Source: Betaproteobacteria bacterium (GTDB lineage Bacteria > Pseudomonadota > Gammaproteobacteria > Burkholderiales > Burkholderiaceae_A). Taken from it: a stretch of DNA of 64,000 bases. Of this stretch, positions 20,516 through 30,683 are shown in pieces. The stretch lies in the NCBI GenBank assembly GCA_018970545.1, contig JAGWWC010000001.1, positions 62,001 to 126,000 of the forward strand, written 5' to 3'. The position numbers and the translations under genes were made by a program. Position 1 is the stretch's first letter. Every line of letters begins with the position of its first letter. The notes beneath the pieces were generated by a model that ran no database searches, was not told the origin of the DNA, and was given only the letters and a program-made list of their open reading frames with translations.

Positions 20516-21950
20516 TCTCCGGACGGGCCGATGTTGCTACGGGTCTGCCCTTTAAGTGATTCAGCGCCTGCTGCAATTGGTAATCGTCCGTGCTGCCGAA
20601 TTCAATCGGCTTGGCATCACGCGCGGCCTGATCAGCACCATTGCGCTGCTCCGGCTTTTGCGCGGCGGGCTTTTGCTTTTCGTTATCACCGCCTTTGCCC
20701 GGCGCCTCACGGCCAGAAAGATGTCGATTGAGATCCGCTTCGCGGATTCGCAGCCGGTCCACAACGGCACCATCAGCAGTTTCTTCCACCCAAAAGTCGG
20801 GGCTGATGCCCTTGGCCTGAATGGATTGGCCCTTGGGGGTGAAGTAGCGGGCTGTCGTCAATTTGATTGCAGTGTTGCTGGTCAGCGGCAGGATGGTCTG
20901 AACCGAGCCTTTGCCAAAGGTCTGCGTGCCTAAAATTTTGGCGCGCTGATGATCCTGAAGTGCACCTGCCACAATCTCAGAGGCGGAAGCGGAGCCGCTA
21001 TTGACCAACACCACCATGGGCACTGTTTTCGACTGTGATGAAAGTTTTGCCAGCGGATCCTCTCGGCCTGAGCGGTGATAATCGCTGGCGGCAGCAAAGT
21101 ATTTGCGCCTGGAATCATCCTGACGGCCGTCGGTGGAGACCACCAAGGTTTTTTCTGGCAGAAACGCTGCGGACACGCCAATGGCACCATTGAGCAGGCC
21201 GCCCGGATCATTGCGAAGGTCGAGCACCAAGGCCTTCATGGGACCCTGTTGCGCCAATTGATTAAAGTGTTTCACTAGATTTTCAACAGTGTGTTCTTGA
21301 AATTGAGTGATGCGAATGTAGCCAAAACCAGGCTCGAGCATCTTGGAGCGCACACTCTGAATCTGAATGACATCACGCACAATCGTAAAGACCAGAGGCC
21401 GATTCTCCCCTTTGCGATTGATGGTCAGCGTGACCGAGGTCTTGGGCTTACCCCGCATCAGCTTGACCGCATCATTGAGCGGCAGTCCCTTGGTGGCCTT
21501 CTCATCAATGCGAATGATCAAATCGCCGGCCTTGACACCCGCCCGCTCTGCCGGAGTGCCTTCAATGGGGGAGATGACTCGCACAAAACCATCCTCCGTG
21601 CCGACTTCCAGCCCAAGCCCGCCGAATTCACCCTGGGTGCCAACCTGCAGCTCCTTGAAGGCATCGGCATCAAGATAAGCGGAGTGTGGATCCAGGCCCG
21701 TCAACATGCCGCTGATGGCCTGCGTGATCAGCTTCTTGTCTTCAACCGATTCCACGTAGTTGGCCTTAATCGCGCCATACACATCGGCAAACTGTCGAAG
21801 TTCGTCAATCGGCAGAGATGCCCGCGTTTCGCGCTGCGCGACCGCTTGAAACCCCATGCTGAACAGCACGCCACTGATCAGACCTGCAGAGACCCATCCC
21901 ACAACTTGAAGCTTTCTGGACATAACGGCTTTCTGGCCCGTATCGGGCAA
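20508..21950 (-). CDS. S41 family C-terminal processing peptidase
   Basis: PDZ domain region, VLVNSGSASASEIVAGALQDHQRAKILGTQTFGKGSVQTI. Confidence 0.94.
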   Translation of the reverse strand: MPDTGQKAVMSRKLQVVGWVSAGLISGVLFSMGFQAVAQRETRASLPIDELRQFADVYGAIKANYVESVEDKKLITQAISGMLTGLDPHSAYLDADAFKELQVGTQGEFGGLGLEVGTEDGFVRVISPIEGTPAERAGVKAGDLIIRIDEKATKGLPLNDAVKLMRGKPKTSVTLTINRKGENRPLVFTIVRDVIQIQSVRSKMLEPGFGYIRITQFQEHTVENLVKHFNQLAQQGPMKALVLDLRNDPGGLLNGAIGVSAAFLPEKTLVVSTDGRQDDSRRKYFAAASDYHRSGREDPLAKLSSQSKTVPMVVLVNSGSASASEIVAGALQDHQRAKILGTQTFGKGSVQTILPLTSNTAIKLTTARYFTPKGQSIQAKGISPDFWVEETADGAVVDRLRIREADLNRHLSGREAPGKGGDNEKQKPAAQKPEQRNGADQAARDAKPIEFGSTDDYQLQQALNHLKGRPVATSARPESG

Positions 21951-21990
21951 AAAATATCGACAGCGTTAGGCTACCGCAACGTTGAAAAGT

Positions 21991-22752
21991 TTAGGCGGTT
22001 TTTGCCTTGCCCTGATGGGCCACTGCCATCATGGCCGCCTCGATCACAGCCGGGTCTGCCAGATAGCGTCGGCTGACAAATTGCAGCTGCTCATCAAGCT
22101 CGATGACCAGGGGCTGGGCGGTCGGGATATTCAGCGCCAAGATATCGACTTCGGACATCCGCTCCAGGTATTTGATGAGCGCCCGAATCGAGTTTCCGTG
22201 GGCGGCGACCAGGATGCGCTCGCCGGCCTTCACCCGCGGCGCGATGGACTGCTCCCAGACGGGAATTACCCGATCGATGGTGTCTTTCAGGCACTCCGTG
22301 GCGGGCAGCAGGGTCGGATCAATCCCTGCATAACGCGGATCATGGCCTGGCCAGAATTCATGGCTTGGCGTCAGCGGGTCGGGCCGCACATCGTAGGCCC
22401 GGCGCCATTTCAGTACCTGCGCTTCTCCGTATCGGGCGGCGGTCTCGGCTTTATTCAAGCCAGTGAGCGCGCCGTAGTGGCGCTCGTTGAGACGCCATTT
22501 TTTATGGACCGGAACCCAGATCCGATCGAGCGCATCCAGCGTGATCCAGAGGGTCCGGATAGCCCGTTTGAGCACCGAGGTGTAAGCGCGATCGAATTGA
22601 AAGCCTTTGGACCTCAGCAGCTCACCCGCTTGGCGGGCCTCGCTTCGGCCCTGCTCTGTCAGATCCACGTCCACCCAGCCAGTAAAGCGGTTTTCGAGGT
22701 TCCATTGGCTCTGACCATGCCGAAGCAACACGATGGAAAAACGCTTACCCAT
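21991..22752 (-). CDS. gpmA: 2,3-bisphosphoglycerate-dependent phosphoglycerate mutase
   Basis: [55 protein letters not shown]. Confidence 0.95.
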   Translation of the reverse strand: MGKRFSIVLLRHGQSQWNLENRFTGWVDVDLTEQGRSEARQAGELLRSKGFQFDRAYTSVLKRAIRTLWITLDALDRIWVPVHKKWRLNERHYGALTGLNKAETAARYGEAQVLKWRRAYDVRPDPLTPSHEFWPGHDPRYAGIDPTLLPATECLKDTIDRVIPVWEQSIAPRVKAGERILVAAHGNSIRALIKYLERMSEVDILALNIPTAQPLVIELDEQLQFVSRRYLADPAVIEAAMMAVAHQGKAKTA

Positions 22753-22808
22753 GGACCGCATTCTATAATTTCCGCCCATCGCGTCCGAAATCCGGGCAAG
22801 GAGCAGCC

Positions 22809-23237
22809 GTGCAGTTTTTCATCGACAACATTATTCTGATCATCGCGGCCTTTATCAGCGGCGCACTGTTGGTCTGGCCAATGGCCACCCGCGGCTCAGG
22901 TGCCCGGATCGTGAACACCCTGGGCGCGACTCAGATGCTCAATTCACAGAACGCCTTGTTGATCGACATCCGAGAGGCTGCAGAGACGGCCAAGGGCACG
23001 GCACCGCAGGCCCTGCACGTCCCCTTGAGTGCCCTTGCAGCACAGATGGACGACATCAAAAAACGCATTCAACACGGCAAAAACCAGGCACCAGTGATTC
23101 TGATGTGCCAAAGCGGCTGGCGTGGATCCAAGGCCGGCCGTCAGCTCAGGAAGGCAGGCGTTGAGGCAGTCTTTAATCTGGAAGGCGGCTTTGATGCCTG
23201 GCAGCAGGCGGGCCTGCCGGTGACCAAACGGAGTTAG
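22809..23237 (+). CDS. Rhodanese-like domain membrane-anchored protein
   Basis: N-terminal TM segment; [23 protein letters not shown]; active-site loop [11 protein letters not shown]. Confidence 0.88.
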   Translation: MQFFIDNIILIIAAFISGALLVWPMATRGSGARIVNTLGATQMLNSQNALLIDIREAAETAKGTAPQALHVPLSALAAQMDDIKKRIQHGKNQAPVILMCQSGWRGSKAGRQLRKAGVEAVFNLEGGFDAWQQAGLPVTKRS

Positions 23238-23242
23238 CAGAG

Positions 23243-23500
23243 ATGGCAAAAGTGGTGATGTACAGCACGGCCGTCTGCCCCTACTGCCAGCGGGCAGAGA
23301 TGCTGCTCAAGCAGCGGGGAGTCACAGCGATCGAGAAGATTCGAATTGATCTTGATCCGGCACAGCGCGATCAGATGATGGCAAAGACCGGCCGCAAGAC
23401 CGTGCCACAGATTTTTATTGGAGACCGGCATGTTGGCGGTTTTGATGATCTCGCGGCACTTGACCGCGAGGGCGGGCTTGCGCCCCTGTTAGCGGACTAA
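23243..23500 (+). CDS. grxC: Glutaredoxin 3
   Basis: STAVCPYCQRAEMLLKQRGV, RKTVPQIFIGDRHVGGFDDLAALDREG. Confidence 0.95.
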   Translation: MAKVVMYSTAVCPYCQRAEMLLKQRGVTAIEKIRIDLDPAQRDQMMAKTGRKTVPQIFIGDRHVGGFDDLAALDREGGLAPLLAD

Positions 23501-23513
23501 TCCGCAGAAAGAA

Positions 23514-24020
23514 ATGTTGATGACCCAGCCCAACAGCGCGGCCGCACCGGCCGCAGCCGGCCCCCAGTTCAATCTACAGCGCGTTTATCTCAAGGATGTC
23601 TCACTTGAGATCCCTGATGCGCCGGCAGTCTTTATCGACCAGGCCGAGCCGCGGCTTGAATTTCAGATCGACACCCAAGACAAGACGCTGCAGGCCGGGC
23701 TCTTTGAGATTGCGGTGCGCTGCACTGTGACCTGTCGGCTCGGTGACAAGGTTGGATTCTTGGTCGAGGCGACCCAGGCAGGCATTTTTGAAATCCTGGG
23801 CGTTGCAGACGATCAGCTGGCGCTGCTAAAGGGCATCTCCTGCCCCAGCATTCTTTACCCGTACTTGCGATCCAATATTGCAGACGTGATTCAACGTGCG
23901 AGCTTTCCCCCGGTTCATCTGGCGGAACTGAACTGGGAAGCGTTCTATCAGCAGCGGCTTGCTCAAGCGACCGCACAATCGCAAGCCACTGACAGCGGCC
24001 TGATTCTCCCGAAGCAGTAA
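23514..24020 (+). CDS. secB: Protein-export chaperone SecB
   Basis: FNLQRVYLKDVSLEIPDAPAVF, SCPSILYPYLRSNIADVIQRASFPPVHLAELNWEAFY. Confidence 0.96.
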   Translation: MLMTQPNSAAAPAAAGPQFNLQRVYLKDVSLEIPDAPAVFIDQAEPRLEFQIDTQDKTLQAGLFEIAVRCTVTCRLGDKVGFLVEATQAGIFEILGVADDQLALLKGISCPSILYPYLRSNIADVIQRASFPPVHLAELNWEAFYQQRLAQATAQSQATDSGLILPKQ

Positions 24021-24022
24021 CC

Positions 24023-25135
24023 ATGTCCTTGCCCGAGCTCACGTTGCCGACACTGGTGATCGGCGCGGGCGCCTGGGGCACCGCGGTCGCCGTTCAATTT
24101 GCAGGGCGGGCCCAAACGGGCCGCGTGGGCTTATGGGCGCGGGATCCAGAGCAGCTCGAGTTGCTCAGAAAACACCAAGAGAATCGGCGCTACCTGCCGG
24201 GTGTTCAGCTGCCAGGGCAGCTCGTGCTCTGCAAAGACTTCGCTGGCGCATGCGTGAATTGGCGTGAGCAGGCTCGTGCCCATCGTCAGAGTGATGCCGT
24301 TCAGTCGCTTCACGGGCTGATCATCCTTGCAACGCCGATGGCGGGATTGGAGGAGGCAGCCGCAGGTCTGATGCAGCAGCTTGGTCCGCCAGAGCCGGGA
24401 GAGGCCATTGCCTGGCTTGCCAAAGGACTGGCGCTGCAGCAGCAAAAAGAGCAGTCAGAGCCCGCCCTTGCGCTGAAGTGGCCTCATGAAATCGTTCAAC
24501 GCCACTGTCCAGGATGGCCGAATGCATCGCTTTCTGGGCCGAGCTTTGCCTTGGAAGTGGCCCGAGGCCTTCCGGCTGCGCTGTCGGTGGCCAGTGAGGA
24601 TCTCCGTTTGGCGCGTGCGATCGCCCAGTCCTGCCATGGCGGTGGCCTTCGGCTTTATCCCACCGATGACCTGATCGGCGTTGAGCTTGGCGGCGCGATG
24701 AAAAACGTTCTCGCGATCGCGGCGGGTGTCTGTGATGGCCTAGCCCTGGGGGCCAATGCCCGCGCCGCGTTGATCACACGCGGCCTCGCGGAAATGTCCC
24801 GGCTTGGTCTTCAGCTGGGGGCGCAGCCCCAAACATTCATGGGCCTGGCCTGCCTGGGCGACCTCTTGTTGACTGCGACGGGTGATTTATCGCGCAATCG
24901 TCGCGTGGGTCTTGCGCTTGCGCGTGGCGAATCGCTCACGCAGATCGTGAAGCAGCTGGGCCATGTTGCTGAGGGAGTTGGTTCGGCGCCTGCACTACTG
25001 GCGTTGGCGGAGCGGTCCGGCGTTGACGTGCCCATTACGGCAAGCGTCTGCAAACTGATTGCAGGCCAGTGGACCGCCCAACAAGCGATCACGGCCTTAA
25101 TGGATCGGAGTATGCGCGATGAATTCGAGGGTTAA
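24023..25135 (+). CDS. gpsA: Glycerol-3-phosphate dehydrogenase [NAD(P)+]
   Basis: VIGAGAWGTAVAVQFAG, LSGPSFALEVARGLPAAL, GVELGGAMKNVLAIAAGVCDGL. Confidence 0.95.
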   Translation: MSLPELTLPTLVIGAGAWGTAVAVQFAGRAQTGRVGLWARDPEQLELLRKHQENRRYLPGVQLPGQLVLCKDFAGACVNWREQARAHRQSDAVQSLHGLIILATPMAGLEEAAAGLMQQLGPPEPGEAIAWLAKGLALQQQKEQSEPALALKWPHEIVQRHCPGWPNASLSGPSFALEVARGLPAALSVASEDLRLARAIAQSCHGGGLRLYPTDDLIGVELGGAMKNVLAIAAGVCDGLALGANARAALITRGLAEMSRLGLQLGAQPQTFMGLACLGDLLLTATGDLSRNRRVGLALARGESLTQIVKQLGHVAEGVGSAPALLALAERSGVDVPITASVCKLIAGQWTAQQAITALMDRSMRDEFEG

Positions 25136-25673
25136 GTCCGTCACCGTGTTTTGCGGGGCCCGAAGCGGCATGGACGCCCGCTGGGAGCAGCTTGCCCGCC
25201 AGGTGGGAGTGGGCCTGGCGAAGCAGGGAATGGGGTTGGTCTTTGGCGGCGGCCGAAATGGCTTGATGGGCGCAGTTGCTCAGGCGGCCATCGATGGGGG
25301 CGCGAAGACAACAGGGGTGATTCCCGAGAGCCTGCTGTCCATTGAGCCGGCCAAAGATGGCCTGACGGAACTCTTGGTGGTGGATTCCATGCACACACGC
25401 AAATCCATCATGTCGGAGCGTGCAGACGCATTTCTGGTGTTGCCGGGCGGAATTGGCACGCTTGAGGAGTTTTTCGAGATCTGGACTTGGCGCCAACTCG
25501 GGCTGCATGAAAAGCCCATCGTGCTGCTCAATGCGTTTGACTATTACACCGCCATGTTGGAGTTTTTGGAGTCTGGTGCTCGCGCCGGATTTATCCGCAA
25601 TGAGCATCGTGATCACATTCTTGTAGCGGCCACGGTGGATGAGGCGCTGAGGCTGCTCAGCGGCGCCAGTTAA
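25119..25673 (+). CDS. LOG/TIGR00730 family Rossmann-fold protein
   Basis: VFCGARSG, VFGGGRNGLMGAVA, LPGGIGTLEEFFEIWTWRQLGLHEKPI (PGGxGTxxE). Confidence 0.92.
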   Translation: MNSRVKSVTVFCGARSGMDARWEQLARQVGVGLAKQGMGLVFGGGRNGLMGAVAQAAIDGGAKTTGVIPESLLSIEPAKDGLTELLVVDSMHTRKSIMSERADAFLVLPGGIGTLEEFFEIWTWRQLGLHEKPIVLLNAFDYYTAMLEFLESGARAGFIRNEHRDHILVAATVDEALRLLSGAS

Positions 25674-26137
25674 AGCGCTCCCGCAAAGCCGAGCTGCCGC
25701 CAGGCCTCATAGGCCCCGATTGCCACAGCATTGGAGAGGTTCAGGCTTCGATTATCTGGCCGCATCGGAATTCTCAGCCGCTGCCTTGGGGGAAATGCGT
25801 CTAGCAGCCCGCCAAGGCCTTTGGTTTCCGATCCAAAGACAAGCCAGTCGTCTTTGAAAAATCGATGATCGAAAAGTGATTGCTGGCCTTTGGTGGTGAT
25901 TGCAAACATTCGATCCAGCGTCGGCGATGTTGTTTTGACAAAGGCCTCCCAGGAAGGGTGGACATAAAATGAAGTTCGCTCGCGGTAATCGAGGCCGGCC
26001 CGACGCATTTTGCTGTCATCAATCGGAAATCCCAGCGGTTCGACCAGGTGCAGCTGGGCGCCCGTATTGGCACAGAGTCGAATAATGTTCCCGGTGTTCG
26101 GCGGTATCTCAGGCTCCACCAGCACGATGTTCAGCAT
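25670..26137 (-). CDS. trmL: tRNA (cytidine(34)-2'-O)-methyltransferase
   Basis: MLNIVLVEPEIPPNTGNIIRLCANTGAQLHLVEPLGF, LVFGSETKGL, LNLSNAVAIGAYEAWRQL. Confidence 0.93.
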   Translation of the reverse strand: MLNIVLVEPEIPPNTGNIIRLCANTGAQLHLVEPLGFPIDDSKMRRAGLDYRERTSFYVHPSWEAFVKTTSPTLDRMFAITTKGQQSLFDHRFFKDDWLVFGSETKGLGGLLDAFPPRQRLRIPMRPDNRSLNLSNAVAIGAYEAWRQLGFAGAL

Positions 26138-26829
26138 CGCCGTCCTTGCGGGGCCCTGCCCGGCGATGGCGCACCCACTCGCGCGATGACTGCCGCCCCA
26201 ATGACTTCGCCGCCGCAATGACGGATCGCTCGAATGGCTTCACGGAGGGTGCTGCCGCTGGTCATGATGTCATCCAGCAGTATCACACGTTGATGGGCGA
26301 CGATTTGCCGGGCCCGAAAGCTGTCTGACAAGTTTTCACGACGACTGGCGCGGCCGAGCGCTGCCTGGCGCGGCGTATTTCGGATTTTTTCGAGCCACCG
26401 ATCCCGCATTGGAATTCCCCAGTGCTGAGCGGCCACTCTGGCGATCAAGGAGGATTGGTTATAGCCCCGGCGGGCCAGCCTGCGCCTGGACAGCGGAATC
26501 GGAATGATCACTGGCGGTGGCCCCATCCAGGGCCTGGGCAGTGAACCCAGCTGCTGCCCGAGTAGCAAAGCAATCGGCCAGACACCGTGGTATTTCGATT
26601 GATAGATCAACTCGGTCAGCGGCCCACCATAAAGCTCACGCCACAGAATCGGAATGCGGCCGCCTTCGACACTCAAGGTGCTGACGCCCCAGGGGGTCAC
26701 TGTGATGCGATGGGTGCAGCGTGTGCAGAGCTCGGCGCCTTGGCCATAGTTTCCGCAGAGCCGACAGGGTGCCCGCAGCGCGCGACGCATAAGCTGCCGT
26801 AGGCCTGAAAAACCAGGGATTCCAAACAC
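26131..26829 (-). CDS. ComF family phosphoribosyltransferase-like protein
   Basis: CRLCGNYGQGAELCTRC zinc ribbon, RRLARRGYNQSSLIA, VILLDDIMTSGSTLREA PRPP motif. Confidence 0.9.
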   Translation of the reverse strand: MFGIPGFSGLRQLMRRALRAPCRLCGNYGQGAELCTRCTHRITVTPWGVSTLSVEGGRIPILWRELYGGPLTELIYQSKYHGVWPIALLLGQQLGSLPRPWMGPPPVIIPIPLSRRRLARRGYNQSSLIARVAAQHWGIPMRDRWLEKIRNTPRQAALGRASRRENLSDSFRARQIVAHQRVILLDDIMTSGSTLREAIRAIRHCGGEVIGAAVIARVGAPSPGRAPQGRRC

Positions 26830-26849
26830 TGCTTGACTATACTCAGCCA

Positions 26850-27605
26850 GTGCAAAAAGATCCCCTCATCCGGCCGGTCGACCCCCGCAGTATGTTGGCG
26901 CAGCTGAGGCGAAGGTCACCAGTTTCGCTCGTTCAACACCCCTTCTGGCAGCAGGCCGAGGCCCGCCTCTTGGATCGTTTTTCTTACATCCGACAGCCCG
27001 AGGGCGCGCGGTTTGACCACGACGCGTCAATGCTTGGGCAGCCGATTCATCTGGATGCAGGCACGCTGCAGCTGATTTGGTCCGTGGGCCTGCTCGCCTA
27101 CTTGTCGGATCTCCGGGCCACGCTCGGCTATTGGTCCAGCCGGCTGGCGCCATCGGGCCTGCTGATGTTTGTGACCTTTGGTCCGGACACGCTACGCAGC
27201 TTGGCGATAGCGCTCGGGGATCAGCAGCAGTCTCGGCATGTGCCCACACACCCTGACATGCATGACATTGGAGATGCCTTGGTGGGCCTGGGCATGAGTG
27301 ATCCAGTCATGGATGCGGAGTGGCTTGAGTTCACCTATTCGACAGCCGAGTCTGCCTTGGCCGATATCCGCGCTCTCGGCGGAAACTCGCTGACCGGCCG
27401 GCCCAGGGGCCTTTCTGGCCGGGCCTGGCGGGGCCGAGTGCTGCAGGCTCTTGAGGCCTTAAGGAGCGCAGGGCTGATTCGATTAAGGATTGAGTGTGTC
27501 TTTGGCCACGCCTGGGCCAGAGATGCGCGATCCCCAGTAAAGACCGAGGATCCAGGCCAGCCCAGACCGATTGTCTGGGCGCCCAAAAATCACAGAGACC
27601 CTTAG
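26850..27605 (+). CDS. BioC-like methyltransferase homologue lacking the N-terminal SAM-binding motif I region
   Basis: WSSRLAPSGLLMFVTFGPDTLRSL, HPDMHDIGDALVGLGMSDPVMDAEWLEFTY, DIRALGGNSLTGRPRGL match BioC C-terminal half; no xDxGxGxG motif in any frame upstream. Confidence 0.65.
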   Translation: MQKDPLIRPVDPRSMLAQLRRRSPVSLVQHPFWQQAEARLLDRFSYIRQPEGARFDHDASMLGQPIHLDAGTLQLIWSVGLLAYLSDLRATLGYWSSRLAPSGLLMFVTFGPDTLRSLAIALGDQQQSRHVPTHPDMHDIGDALVGLGMSDPVMDAEWLEFTYSTAESALADIRALGGNSLTGRPRGLSGRAWRGRVLQALEALRSAGLIRLRIECVFGHAWARDARSPVKTEDPGQPRPIVWAPKNHRDP

Positions 27606-27660
27606 CCCGTCTATAATTCGACTGACTCAGTCATCAGGCTTAAGCAGTTGGGGGAGAGGC

Positions 27661-28104
27661 ATGGAGGCTTTGTCGAAGTCTTGGGTGTTGCGGCGCAATT
27701 GCGCCCTGTCACCGCGCCAGCTCGCCGTAGCGTTTGGCGTGATCGGCACGACGTCGTTGTTGATCGCGATCGCCTGGGCAGCGACCGGCGCCTGGATTGT
27801 TCTCCCCTTTGCAGCCATTGAGCTGCTGGTGCTCGCAATTGCATTTCTGGCGTATGCCCGGCATGCGCGAGACCAGGAGCGCATCACACTTGCACGTGAT
27901 TGCGTGCAAGTCGAGGTGCTGCTTGGGGAGTCGCTTCGGCAAGTGGAATTCCCCCGAGCACGGCTGCGCTGCAGGATGGATGATTCCGTGAAAGGCATGG
28001 TCCATCTGGACAGCCCGGGCGGAGGAATCGAGGTGGGGCGGTTTGTCAGCCCGGCCGACAGGAAGCGGTTTTTTGAAGAATTTCGATTGGCGCTGGCGGT
28101 TTAA
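27661..28104 (+). CDS. DUF2244 domain-containing membrane protein
   Basis: RNCALSPRQLAVAFG plus two TM segments and ITLARDCVQVEV; next to the cytochrome oxidase cluster; ATG at 27661 preferred. Confidence 0.8.
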   Translation: MEALSKSWVLRRNCALSPRQLAVAFGVIGTTSLLIAIAWAATGAWIVLPFAAIELLVLAIAFLAYARHARDQERITLARDCVQVEVLLGESLRQVEFPRARLRCRMDDSVKGMVHLDSPGGGIEVGRFVSPADRKRFFEEFRLALAV

Positions 28105-28159
28105 AGTGATCGCAGTGCGTGGCAACAAAAAAATGAGTTGAGACGGGGAGAAGCGGCAT

Positions 28160-28921
28160 ATGGATGGACGTTACAACCTACAGACACCGGTCACTGGAAT
28201 GGCATCGGACCTCTACACGATGCACACTGTTCTGCTCTGGATCTGTCTTGTGATTTTTGTGGCGGTGTTTGCCGTCATGTTTTATTCAATCTATGCGCAC
28301 CGCAAATCCAAAGGCCACAAAGCTGCTGATTTTCATGAGAGCACGGCCGTTGAAATTGCCTGGACAATTGTCCCGTTCTTGATCGTGGTGGTGATCGGCA
28401 TCTATGCCACACCCGTGGTGATCGCCCAGAAGAACACAGCCGACGCAGACATCACGATCAAAGCCACAGGCATGCAGTGGAAATGGGGCTACGACTATCT
28501 TAAAGGCGAGGGCCAGGGCATCTCTTTTGTCTCTGGCTTGGCAACGCCCCGTGATCAGATTCTGGGCCTGGCCCCCAAGGGCGAGCACTATTTGTCAGAG
28601 GTCGACAATCCCATGGTGGTTCCCGTGGGCAAGAAGATCCGCATGGTGATCACTGCCAATGATGTGATTCATGCCTGGATGGTGCCGGCCTTCGGCGTGA
28701 AGCAGGATGCGATTCCGGGCTTTGTCCGTGACACCTGGTTTAAGGCAGAAAAAGAAGGCACCTATCGCGGCCACTGCGCTGAACTCTGCGGCAAGGACCA
28801 CGCCTTCATGCCGATTGTGGTGAGGGTTGTATCGGCGGAGGAATATGCCAAGTGGATCGCCGCACAGCCCAAGCCCGCCCCCGTCAAGACCGCTGCTGTG
28901 GCAGCGGCCGTTCAGAAATAA
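28160..28921 (+). CDS. coxB: Cytochrome c oxidase subunit II
   Basis: STAVEIAWTIVPFLIVV, CuA motif CAELCGKDHAFM; in-frame stop at 28139-28141 fixes the start close to 28160. Confidence 0.95.
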   Translation: MDGRYNLQTPVTGMASDLYTMHTVLLWICLVIFVAVFAVMFYSIYAHRKSKGHKAADFHESTAVEIAWTIVPFLIVVVIGIYATPVVIAQKNTADADITIKATGMQWKWGYDYLKGEGQGISFVSGLATPRDQILGLAPKGEHYLSEVDNPMVVPVGKKIRMVITANDVIHAWMVPAFGVKQDAIPGFVRDTWFKAEKEGTYRGHCAELCGKDHAFMPIVVRVVSAEEYAKWIAAQPKPAPVKTAAVAAAVQK

Positions 28922-28951
28922 ATCGCAGTCCGCCCGATCAAGGAGAACTCA

Positions 28952-30562
28952 ATGAGCGCAGTACTTGGACCTCAGCACGGAATTGCTGGTCACGACGATC
29001 ATGCCCATGATCATCCGCACGGCTGGCGACGCTGGCTGTTTGCGACGAACCACAAAGACATCGGCACGATGTACCTCTGGTTCAGTTTTGCAATGCTGTT
29101 TGTCGGCGGCTTTCTGGCCCTCGGCATTCGCGCCGAACTCTTTAAGCCCGGCCTGCAGATTCTGAATCCAGAACTCTTTAATCAGTTCACGACGATGCAT
29201 GGCCTGATCATGGTGTTCGGCGCCATCATGCCGGCCTTTGTTGGCTTTGCGAACTGGATGATTCCGCTGCAGATTGGCGCCAGCGATATGGCTTTTGCGC
29301 GGATGAACAACCTGAGCTTCTGGCTGCTGATTCCGGCGGCCTTGCTGCTGGTGAGCTCATTTTTTGTGCCCGGCGGTGCAACCGCTGCGGGCTGGACGCT
29401 CTACGCGCCGCTGTCCACCCAGATGGGGGTTGGCATGGACATGGCGATTTTCGCCGTTCATATTTTGGGCGCAAGCTCCATCATGGGCTCGATCAACATC
29501 ATCACGACGATTTTGAACATGCGCGCACCAGGCATGACGCTGATGAAGATGCCGATGTTTGTGTGGACTTGGCTGATCACAGCCTATTTGCTGATTGCGG
29601 TGATGCCAGTGCTGGCAGGCGCCATCACCATGATGCTGACCGATCGCCACTTTGGCACCAGCTTCTTTAATGCGGCAGGCGGCGGTGACCCCGTGATGTA
29701 CCAGCACATCTTCTGGTTCTTCGGCCACCCCGAGGTGTACATCATGATTCTTCCGGCATTCGGCATCGTGTCGGAAATCATCCCGACCTTCTCACGCAAA
29801 CGTCTTTTCGGCTACAGCTCCATGGTCTATGCGACAGCGTCGATTGCGATCTTATCGTTCGTGGTCTGGGCCCATCACATGTTTACCACTGGCATGCCGG
29901 TGGCAGGCCAGCTCTTTTTCATGTACGCCACGATGCTGATCGCAGTGCCAACGGGCGTGAAAATTTTCAATTGGCTGGCCACCATGTGGCGCGGTTCGAT
30001 GACATTTGAGACCCCGATGCTGTTTGCGATTGGCTTTATCTTCGTGTTCACCATGGGCGGCCTGACGGGCATCATCCTCTCGGTAGCGCCGCTTGATATT
30101 CAGCTGCACGATACCTATTACGTGGTGGCCCACTTCCACTATGTGCTGGTGGCCGGATCGCTCTTTGCACTGTTTGCTGGCCTCTATTACTGGCTGCCAA
30201 AATGGACGGGCCACATGTATGACGAGACCCTGGGCAAGTGGCATTTCTGGATGTCGATGGTCTTCTTCAATGTCACCTTCTTCCCCATGCACTTCTTGGG
30301 CCTTGCCGGCATGCCGCGTCGCTATGCGGACTACAACATGCAGTTCGCAGACTTCAACGCGTTGGCCTCAGTAGGCGCATTCGGCTTCGGACTCACCCAG
30401 TTGCTGCTGCTCTACATCATCATCAAATGCATTAAGGGTGGCCCAAAGTCAGCGGACAACACTTGGGAGAGCGATCAGGGTGGCCTGGAGTGGACGGTGC
30501 CGTCGCCGGCGCCTTTCCACACCTTTGAGACGCCCCCCACATTCAAAGGCCAGAGCCACTAA
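28952..30562 (+). CDS. ctaD: Cytochrome c oxidase subunit I
   Basis: [52 protein letters not shown]. Confidence 0.97.
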   Translation: MSAVLGPQHGIAGHDDHAHDHPHGWRRWLFATNHKDIGTMYLWFSFAMLFVGGFLALGIRAELFKPGLQILNPELFNQFTTMHGLIMVFGAIMPAFVGFANWMIPLQIGASDMAFARMNNLSFWLLIPAALLLVSSFFVPGGATAAGWTLYAPLSTQMGVGMDMAIFAVHILGASSIMGSINIITTILNMRAPGMTLMKMPMFVWTWLITAYLLIAVMPVLAGAITMMLTDRHFGTSFFNAAGGGDPVMYQHIFWFFGHPEVYIMILPAFGIVSEIIPTFSRKRLFGYSSMVYATASIAILSFVVWAHHMFTTGMPVAGQLFFMYATMLIAVPTGVKIFNWLATMWRGSMTFETPMLFAIGFIFVFTMGGLTGIILSVAPLDIQLHDTYYVVAHFHYVLVAGSLFALFAGLYYWLPKWTGHMYDETLGKWHFWMSMVFFNVTFFPMHFLGLAGMPRRYADYNMQFADFNALASVGAFGFGLTQLLLLYIIIKCIKGGPKSADNTWESDQGGLEWTVPSPAPFHTFETPPTFKGQSH

Positions 30563-30575
30563 GGCTGCACCGACA

Positions 30576-30683
30576 GTGGCCCAAGAGCAGCGCTCAAATC
30601 TGCGGCTTGCCCTGATCCTCACATCAGTGGCGGCCGCATTTTTTGCGGGCATCGTGGCGAAATATTTTCTATTTCCGGTATGA
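30576..30683 (+). CDS. Small cytochrome oxidase-associated single-TM protein
   Basis: GTG at 30576: VAQEQRSNLRLALILTSVAAAFFAGIVAKYFLFPV; stop overlaps ctaG start. Confidence 0.65.
   Translation: MAQEQRSNLRLALILTSVAAAFFAGIVAKYFLFPV

Noticed and set aside
20087-20731. 214-aa plus-strand ORF
   Set aside because: Antisense to the MoeB/ThiF-like gene.
21291-22839. Two long plus-strand ORFs (261 and 285 aa)
   Set aside because: Antisense to the S41 peptidase and gpmA; no family motifs.
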